Assembly (NCBI GenBank): GCA_016192885.1
Contig: JACPTH010000429.1
Coordinates: 1-11,004, forward strand
Length of the DNA: 11,004 bases
Source of the DNA: a bacterium
GTDB taxonomy: Bacteria > Muiribacteriota > Ozemobacteria > Ozemobacterales > Ozemobacteraceae
Reading direction: 5' to 3'
Part shown: in pieces, positions 5,701 to 11,004 of the stretch
Position numbering within the stretch: the first letter of the stretch is position 1
Layout: each line of letters opens with the position of its first letter
Program-made: the position numbers and the translations under genes
The notes under the pieces: generated by a model
What the model was told of the DNA's origin: nothing
The model's database searches: none
What the model saw: only the letters and a program-made list of their open reading frames with translations

Positions 5701-8091
5701 CTACTTCTCATTGGGTTGAAAATAACAAACTATTGTGCCGTTGTCTTTTACTTTGTGCTCCGAAACCGTTAGTTTTACGGGGTCGCCGGCATGAAGTCCG
5801 TCAAGGGGTTGCCCTTTTACGATAACCTCGTAAGTTTTCTCTTCTTTTGACCGCACTACAAGTCGCGCACCGGAATCTATGCTTTCCAAAAGGACCCCCT
5901 CCAAGCGATAAGACTTTCGGGTTATTGAACCATCATTTTGGGTTCCGGTCGAGCTTAAGTAACTAGAACCCAGAAAAATCATAATTATCAAGGCTCCCCC
6001 TAAACCAAGGAAAATAATTATTTTCAAACCCCATGTCTCGAAAATCCCCAAGATTTTCTCGCCAAAAGGGCTATCCCAAATTGACTTTTTGGGCAAAGCC
6101 TTTAAAGCATAAGGCGGAAGCGGTTTCTTTTGCTTTTCTTCTTGGCTGTTCCATTGTTCCTCAATTTTCTTTATAAAACCTGGAATCTCATTTGGGGCAA
6201 GCCTTTCGGATTTGGCTAAAAAATCTAGGTTCTCCTGAAAAGCTTTCTGAGAAAGGCGAGAAACTTCTTGATTCCCCTTTTTCTGAAGTTTAAACAAGGA
6301 AAACAAGTTTTCCGGTTCAGGGTTTGCTTGAAAAAGCGTAATTCCAACGTCTAGGAGCGCGGAATTTTGGCAGTGCAACATAAACTCGGTCAAAATATCC
6401 CTAATAAGAGAAACATCAAAATAAACCATGCATCCCAAAGCCAATTTTTGTTGTTCAACTGAACGTGAAGTAAGCATGGCTTTTAACGATGAAATCGATT
6501 GGGCGCAATCGAACCGCTTTAATATCCGAATTGCGGTTGATTTGATACGCCCGTTTGGAGATTGAAGAAATTTCCCGATATGCTGAAAAAGCTCATCGGG
6601 GGCGCTTCCTGAAAGATATTCCAAGGCTGCGGAAACAATGTTAGGATCTGATTGTTTTAGTGAAGTCCAGGCTTTTTTTTGAAAGTTCGGAAGATTGAAT
6701 TTGGCGGCTGATCGAAAAGCCGTTGCAAGGACGTCTGAAGGGGATTCTTCACTGTTAATGATTTTTTCTAGGAACGACCCGTCGGAGGTTTGATCGCTAG
6801 GAGCCCAGGACGATATGCAGCGGATTTTTTCTTCCGGGGAAAGATTATCCCATGGTTTTTGTTCGGTTTGATAGGCCGCTTGACCTTGAGGTAAAATCCG
6901 CCCTCCCAAGAAACCTTCTATTTTTCGTTTTACTTCATCGGGAATTACCCAAGATAGCGCTTCTTGCATGGTCTCCTTGATTAGCGGGATTTTCATTTTT
7001 GCGGTAATTTCCGCTTCGGCCTCAATTTGGGAATCCCCTGAAGAAAGTCGTAAGATAGTTTCCTGGACAAAGGCGCGAGCTAATCTTTTTTGAATCCAGG
7101 TTTTGAGTTTTTGTTGATAAAGCGGGAACTTATCTCCTAAACATTTTGACGCTTCAATTCCGCTTAAGGCGTTCTTTAAGGAATCCTTCAATATTTGCGA
7201 TTTAGCCGCGGGCGCGGTTTCCCCTAATTCCCATAGTTTAAACGGAGATTCAACGTCGGGATTCGTTTCGAAAAGGGTACAAGCATTTTCTACCAGGGAA
7301 AGGTCGCTTTCAGCCGAAATAAACTTTAACAAAATAGGCTTAATATCGGAAAAAGCAAAATAAAAACTGTTCCGGATTGCCAACATTTTCAAGTTTATAT
7401 CGGAACTTATCAGTAACGCTTCAAGGTGAACCAAAGCTTCCGGAAGGTCGATCTTTGAAAGACCGCGAACCGCTAGAATTCTGGTTCTTGGGTCGGAAGA
7501 TTGCAATAGTTTTGGTAATGCCTTTTCCAATTGCTGGGGGGCGATTTTAATCAGGCTCTCCATTGCCGCCCATCTAATTGAAAAGCTCTTAGAATAAAGC
7601 CTTGAGGAAACAGCCTTTATATGCTCCTTAGGCCAGAATTCGATAAACTTTCGAATTATCGTCGCGGCCACAAAAGGGTTTTTTTCAAGTTCAAGCATTA
7701 GATGGGCATTGGTAGAATATTCCTTAATTTCCTTATCTTCCAGGCTATCAAGAAGGACTTGACGTTCCCCCGGCCCTGCCTGAGAAAATTTTTCAAAGAA
7801 TGCTTGGGAATTAATGGGTTCCTTCGGGGAGTCGAGCAACTCATAAAGTAGAGCTTCTTCAGGCGCGAGATTCTTTTTTATCGATTCAATCGCGTAGTTT
7901 AACAAAGACTTGCATTCCTCATCATCTTCAACTTTTTCGCGCTTAAAAAGAAACTCCAACAGACTATGGTCACCGCCATCCGTTAAAATCTTCTCCAAAG
8001 CCATTATTCGAAGGGTTTTAAGAGGAGCTTCCAGATCGGCAATGGCTTCCGTGCCAACCTTTGGTTTCTTTTTAATTGTACTTTTCTTCAT
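5701..8091 (-). CDS. Membrane-anchored HEAT-repeat protein with C-terminal beta domain
   Basis: This 796-residue protein starts with a Lys-rich, non-secretory N-terminus (MKKSTIKKKPK). Residues to about 645 are almost wholly helical, with HEAT/armadillo-like repeats at about 160-310 and 480-645. These two blocks are an internal duplication: residues 171-312 and 484-625 align without gaps, with about 42 identities in 142 by hand count. A basic, proline-rich linker (about 650-670) leads to a single hydrophobic helix (688-711). About 75 residues then follow with alternating beta-strand character resembling a small OB-like barrel (YRLEGVLLES to VCYFQPNEK). The positive-inside rule places the repeats in the cytoplasm and the last domain outside the membrane. 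Its ATG overlaps the stop of the upstream phosphatase gene (ATGA, 8091-8088), with GGAAA upstream and no strong Shine-Dalgarno, so it is probably translated by coupling. HEAT arrays are protein-protein scaffolds; an adaptor or substrate-presenting partner for the phosphatase is my inference. No enzymatic motif is seen. Confidence 0.88.
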   Translation of the reverse strand: MKKSTIKKKPKVGTEAIADLEAPLKTLRIMALEKILTDGGDHSLLEFLFKREKVEDDEECKSLLNYAIESIKKNLAPEEALLYELLDSPKEPINSQAFFEKFSQAGPGERQVLLDSLEDKEIKEYSTNAHLMLELEKNPFVAATIIRKFIEFWPKEHIKAVSSRLYSKSFSIRWAAMESLIKIAPQQLEKALPKLLQSSDPRTRILAVRGLSKIDLPEALVHLEALLISSDINLKMLAIRNSFYFAFSDIKPILLKFISAESDLSLVENACTLFETNPDVESPFKLWELGETAPAAKSQILKDSLKNALSGIEASKCLGDKFPLYQQKLKTWIQKRLARAFVQETILRLSSGDSQIEAEAEITAKMKIPLIKETMQEALSWVIPDEVKRKIEGFLGGRILPQGQAAYQTEQKPWDNLSPEEKIRCISSWAPSDQTSDGSFLEKIINSEESPSDVLATAFRSAAKFNLPNFQKKAWTSLKQSDPNIVSAALEYLSGSAPDELFQHIGKFLQSPNGRIKSTAIRILKRFDCAQSISSLKAMLTSRSVEQQKLALGCMVYFDVSLIRDILTEFMLHCQNSALLDVGITLFQANPEPENLFSLFKLQKKGNQEVSRLSQKAFQENLDFLAKSERLAPNEIPGFIKKIEEQWNSQEEKQKKPLPPYALKALPKKSIWDSPFGEKILGIFETWGLKIIIFLGLGGALIIMIFLGSSYLSSTGTQNDGSITRKSYRLEGVLLESIDSGARLVVRSKEEKTYEVIVKGQPLDGLHAGDPVKLTVSEHKVKDNGTIVCYFQPNEK

Positions 8092-10985
8092 TTTCCATTT
8101 TCCAAAATGGGAGGGAATTGAAGAACCAATACTGTAATATCGTCGGCCGGAGGTCCGGGTTTAACTATTTTCTCATGCCATTCCCTGATCGCTTTCTCAG
8201 TTTTGCGAGGGGTTTCGCGGATCAGCGAAGGAAGAATACCCGTAAAGCGTTCAAAACCCACAACCGATTCATCGTACGTAATTGCTTCAATCAATCCATC
8301 CGAATACTGGATAATTGTATCTCCCGGCAAGATTCCCAGTTCCTCATTTTTGTGCGTACCGCGGGGACCTATTCCAATAACAGGTCCTTTGAAACTAAGA
8401 GGAAGGCAGTTTCCGGACCTAACTAAATAAGCTTCATGATGGCCGCCGTTTGACGCAATCAATTTATTCGCTTCCAGATCAATAATTCCCGCCCAACACG
8501 TCATAAGCTTTTTCCTTTTTAGGCACTTCCACAATACTAAATTTAGAAGGTCAAGAATTCGCGCCGGATCGGCCTCATTCGCCGGATGCGAGAAAAGCCC
8601 CTTTGCCAACGACATTACTATTGCCGCTGAAATACCGTGCCCGGAAACGTCTCCAATGATAACCGCCATTTTTCTCGGAGACAAGATGAAATAATCGAAA
8701 TAGTCTCCTCCGACTTGAACGGCTGATTGACACGACCCGAAAACAACCAGCCCGGGTATCTTTTCTTCGCCATTCGGGAAAAGGCTTTCCTGAACGATTC
8801 TTGCTACTTCAAGGTCTGACAACCCTTCCATCATTTCGTTGAAACTTCGAATCAGCGCCCCAAATTCGTCCGAATCGTCGTTGGGGATTCGGTGCCTAAA
8901 ATTTCGGGCTTTTATTGCTTCCAAACCGCGAGAAATGTTTATCAAAGGATGGACCACCTTTTGGGAAAGGAGAGTAGAAACGGTTCCAATGATAAGGAGC
9001 ATCCCTAAAAGGTACAAGTTTAAGTACCATGTTACTTTTCGCTCTTCCTCCTGAATCTCTTCATCAGCGGTCAAGGAAAACAAGTGGAAATTTAGCTTTT
9101 CACCCCAAACTCCGGTTACAAGAATTTTCTTGCCCGGTTGCGAAAACCGAAAATTAATCAATCTCTTTTGAACGGAAAATTTCTTTCGGGCAATCTCCAG
9201 CTTTTTCCAGAATACGGAATTCTTAGGCATTCTAAACTCAATGTTAGAAGGAGAAACGGCCAATAACCGTGTATGATTTAATTGCCTGGAAAGAATTGGT
9301 AGATACCTTTGTATGTATTTCCAGGAAAGATTGTTTCTTTCAAATCCGAAAAGAGCTAAGAAAATTGTCTTTCCCGATTTATCTCGGATCGGAAATGTTC
9401 CCTGAAAATGCCTTTTATCACCGAATCTTACCTCCTTGATTTTTCCCACTCCGGTTACTATGCCGTTAAGGAATGCTTGGGCATCCATTCCAAAGGCTTT
9501 TGAAAACTCGGTTATGTAACTTTGCGCCTTATTTTCCGTCGAAATGATCGAATCGTTTAATTTATTGAAAATCTCAATATAGGCGCCTTTCGCGAACTTG
9601 TAAGCTAATTTGGTATCCGGCTTTAGCTTCATTCTGGATTCGGCGATGATCGCCCCCTTTTCATCAATCATCCAAGCCGAAGTTGGAGAAATAATTTTAA
9701 TAAGAGTTTCCATTCTTCTGATTGCATTTTCTTGGAAGCTCAGGTTTTCTTCGAAGGGTTTGTTAATTTTGTGTGTCAGTTCGGATTGAACCTCGCCAAA
9801 AATCCTATGCATTTTGGTTTCAAAGGAATTCAAGGTAGCTTCCATCTCACCGGCAATTTCACTTTCAATAACTTTCCTAAATTCCATTAGAAAAGCTTGG
9901 GTGCTCAAAAGAATCACCGAAATTGGAACAACAATCGTAAAGAGAAAAAGAAAAAATAGCTTGATTTTTACGTTAAACTTGAACGTCAACTTTCCTTGGT
10001 GTACAAGCCAAAAAGGGATAAAGGAGAACATAAAAATAAGGAATTCAATGAAAATGAGAAGGACGCGATTCCTTTCGGACAATACTTCCCGGGGCAAGTT
10101 CATTTCTACTACCAATCTAAGCCCCGACCCCAAGAACCTTTGTATCATGGTTTTTTTCTCAATCCAAAGCGTTTCCTTGAGGCCGTTGGCTAGCCATGAT
10201 TTCAATTTTCCCGCGGTGTCTGACGCGTCATTACTATCGATTCCGGGAAAATTCCCCGATGAAGGGTCGAAAAGAAACGCCCGCGAGAATTTGTTTCGAA
10301 GATTAAATCTACGCAAACTATCTTTTAGGCCAAGGAGGTCCCAGTCCGGAACTCGGTTTAGAAAGGCAAGGAACATTCCGTTTTGAGATGGGCGGGTAAA
10401 ATAGACGTATGCGCGTTTATCTCTCAAAAACCCCCGCCTGATCTCGTTAAAATCGACGTGGTCATGACAAGGGTTGTGCAACGGCCCAATTAAGCCGGAA
10501 AACGAATACCAATCTTTTTGAATCGGCTTTAAATTGCCACTTTGGGCTATTTCTAGGTCGCGAAAAAAGTTCTTAAGCAATTCTTTTCGGGTATCCATTA
10601 CGCTTAACTCGGAGATAACTTCACCGTTCTTATCCAGGAATATGAATTCAAAAACTCCTGGAAAGCGCCTTTCTATTTTTCTTTTTATTCGTAAAATCTC
10701 CGATTTTGGAAGGTTTTGCAATGAATATTTATCCCAAAATTCATTCAATAGTGATTTAAAAAAGAAATCAGGCTTTTCCCAGCGAGCAATTCCTGAGATG
10801 ATTCGCTCAAGATTGCTTTCAACCTTTTTTTTGATTACATCCTTTTCGGCCTTAATAACTCCGTCGAATCGAAAGAAAGCAATCACTAACGGGATTCCAA
10901 CAAAAACCGCGCAAAATAACGCCCAATGGCGCAAAAAACCAAACGAGCTTTGTTCGGAATCTTGAATTACCCTAAATTCGTTCAT
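8088..10985 (-). CDS. Transmembrane sensor PP2C (SpoIIE-type) serine/threonine phosphatase with HAMP
   Basis: This 965-residue protein has the order TM1 (17-40), extracytoplasmic module 1 (about 41-306), TM2 (307-330), a short basic cytoplasmic loop, TM3 (339-367), extracytoplasmic module 2 (about 368-650), TM4 (651-674), HAMP (about 675-727) and a SpoIIE/PP2C catalytic domain (about 728-957). The catalytic metal ligands are intact: VGGDYFDY (D761, D764), GDVSGHG (D779), YSDGLIEA (D896) and ADDITVLV (D948, D949). The entry motif IVQESLFPNGEEKIPG is the standard linker of RsbU-like phosphatases. Both outer modules contain a PAS/Cache-like strand pair (FIFLDKNGEVISE near 115; AWMIDEKGAIIAE near 437). 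Enzymes of this class dephosphorylate anti-sigma-factor antagonists or similar STAS proteins; no such partner is in the window. An in-frame TAA lies three codons upstream of the ATG at 10985, so the gene is complete, although no good Shine-Dalgarno is seen. It overlaps the HEAT gene downstream by ATGA. Confidence 0.93.
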   Translation of the reverse strand: MNEFRVIQDSEQSSFGFLRHWALFCAVFVGIPLVIAFFRFDGVIKAEKDVIKKKVESNLERIISGIARWEKPDFFFKSLLNEFWDKYSLQNLPKSEILRIKRKIERRFPGVFEFIFLDKNGEVISELSVMDTRKELLKNFFRDLEIAQSGNLKPIQKDWYSFSGLIGPLHNPCHDHVDFNEIRRGFLRDKRAYVYFTRPSQNGMFLAFLNRVPDWDLLGLKDSLRRFNLRNKFSRAFLFDPSSGNFPGIDSNDASDTAGKLKSWLANGLKETLWIEKKTMIQRFLGSGLRLVVEMNLPREVLSERNRVLLIFIEFLIFMFSFIPFWLVHQGKLTFKFNVKIKLFFLFLFTIVVPISVILLSTQAFLMEFRKVIESEIAGEMEATLNSFETKMHRIFGEVQSELTHKINKPFEENLSFQENAIRRMETLIKIISPTSAWMIDEKGAIIAESRMKLKPDTKLAYKFAKGAYIEIFNKLNDSIISTENKAQSYITEFSKAFGMDAQAFLNGIVTGVGKIKEVRFGDKRHFQGTFPIRDKSGKTIFLALFGFERNNLSWKYIQRYLPILSRQLNHTRLLAVSPSNIEFRMPKNSVFWKKLEIARKKFSVQKRLINFRFSQPGKKILVTGVWGEKLNFHLFSLTADEEIQEEERKVTWYLNLYLLGMLLIIGTVSTLLSQKVVHPLINISRGLEAIKARNFRHRIPNDDSDEFGALIRSFNEMMEGLSDLEVARIVQESLFPNGEEKIPGLVVFGSCQSAVQVGGDYFDYFILSPRKMAVIIGDVSGHGISAAIVMSLAKGLFSHPANEADPARILDLLNLVLWKCLKRKKLMTCWAGIIDLEANKLIASNGGHHEAYLVRSGNCLPLSFKGPVIGIGPRGTHKNEELGILPGDTIIQYSDGLIEAITYDESVVGFERFTGILPSLIRETPRKTEKAIREWHEKIVKPGPPADDITVLVLQFPPILENGK

Positions 10986-11004
10986 TCTTAAGTTTTACTG
11001 AGAG

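Noticed and set aside
8095..8110. Perfect inverted repeat CCATTTT-cc-AAAATGG near the HEAT gene start
   Set aside because: It is inside the coding end of the phosphatase gene, AT-rich and with too small a loop for all pairs to form; I see no reason to call it regulatory.
8076..8426. Plus-strand open frame of 116 codons over the phosphatase 3' end
   Set aside because: It runs antisense to the catalytic PP2C motifs YSDG and DDIT, which explain the sequence fully.
9814..10386. Plus-strand open frame of 190 codons inside the phosphatase gene
   Set aside because: It lies entirely antisense to a well-supported gene with clear domains, is rich in Arg/Ser/Asn and has no recognisable motif or ribosome site.

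Overview
The window looks like chromosomal DNA of a bacterium with a moderately AT-rich genome (G+C in the low 40s by eye). It is densely coded and organised in short operons. Six protein genes are visible: one 5'-truncated, five complete. The mix of cyclic-nucleotide-binding, PP2C/SpoIIE-type phosphatase and HEAT-repeat proteins is what one meets in signalling-rich Gram-negative-type lineages such as Spirochaetes (Leptospira-like) or candidate phyla such as Riflebacteria. That placement rests on protein architecture from memory and is tentative. No rRNA, tRNA, CRISPR array, insertion sequence or phage gene is visible.

Layout: (1) Bases 1-354 hold the 3' end of an unrecognised plus-strand gene. 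(2) Bases 355-646 are an intergenic region with small palindromes, a direct repeat and a candidate promoter. (3) Bases 647-2872 encode a 741-residue metallo-beta-lactamase-fold hydrolase fused to a cyclic-nucleotide-binding domain with an intact phosphate-binding cassette and a second, degenerate one. (4) After a 110-base gap with a terminator-like hairpin, 2983-5624 is a three-gene ABC-2 operon: an ATPase and two different six-helix permeases, matching the COG4586/COG4587/COG3694 type. (5) A 76-base convergent spacer contains heptamer repeats. (6) On the minus strand, 10985-5701 is a two-gene operon joined by an ATGA overlap. Its first gene is a 965-residue transmembrane PP2C phosphatase with two extracytoplasmic sensor modules, HAMP and an intact catalytic domain. 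Its second is a 796-residue HEAT-repeat protein with one membrane helix and a small extracytoplasmic beta-rich domain.

How they may work together: the three ABC genes should form one heteromeric transporter; its substrate cannot be read from the sequence. The phosphatase and the HEAT protein are translationally coupled and both sit in the membrane with large cytoplasmic parts. A sensor phosphatase plus scaffold or adaptor unit is therefore the best candidate here for an undescribed signalling system. The MBL/cNMP protein looks like an allosterically regulated hydrolase, possibly a phosphodiesterase, and is probably transcribed on its own.
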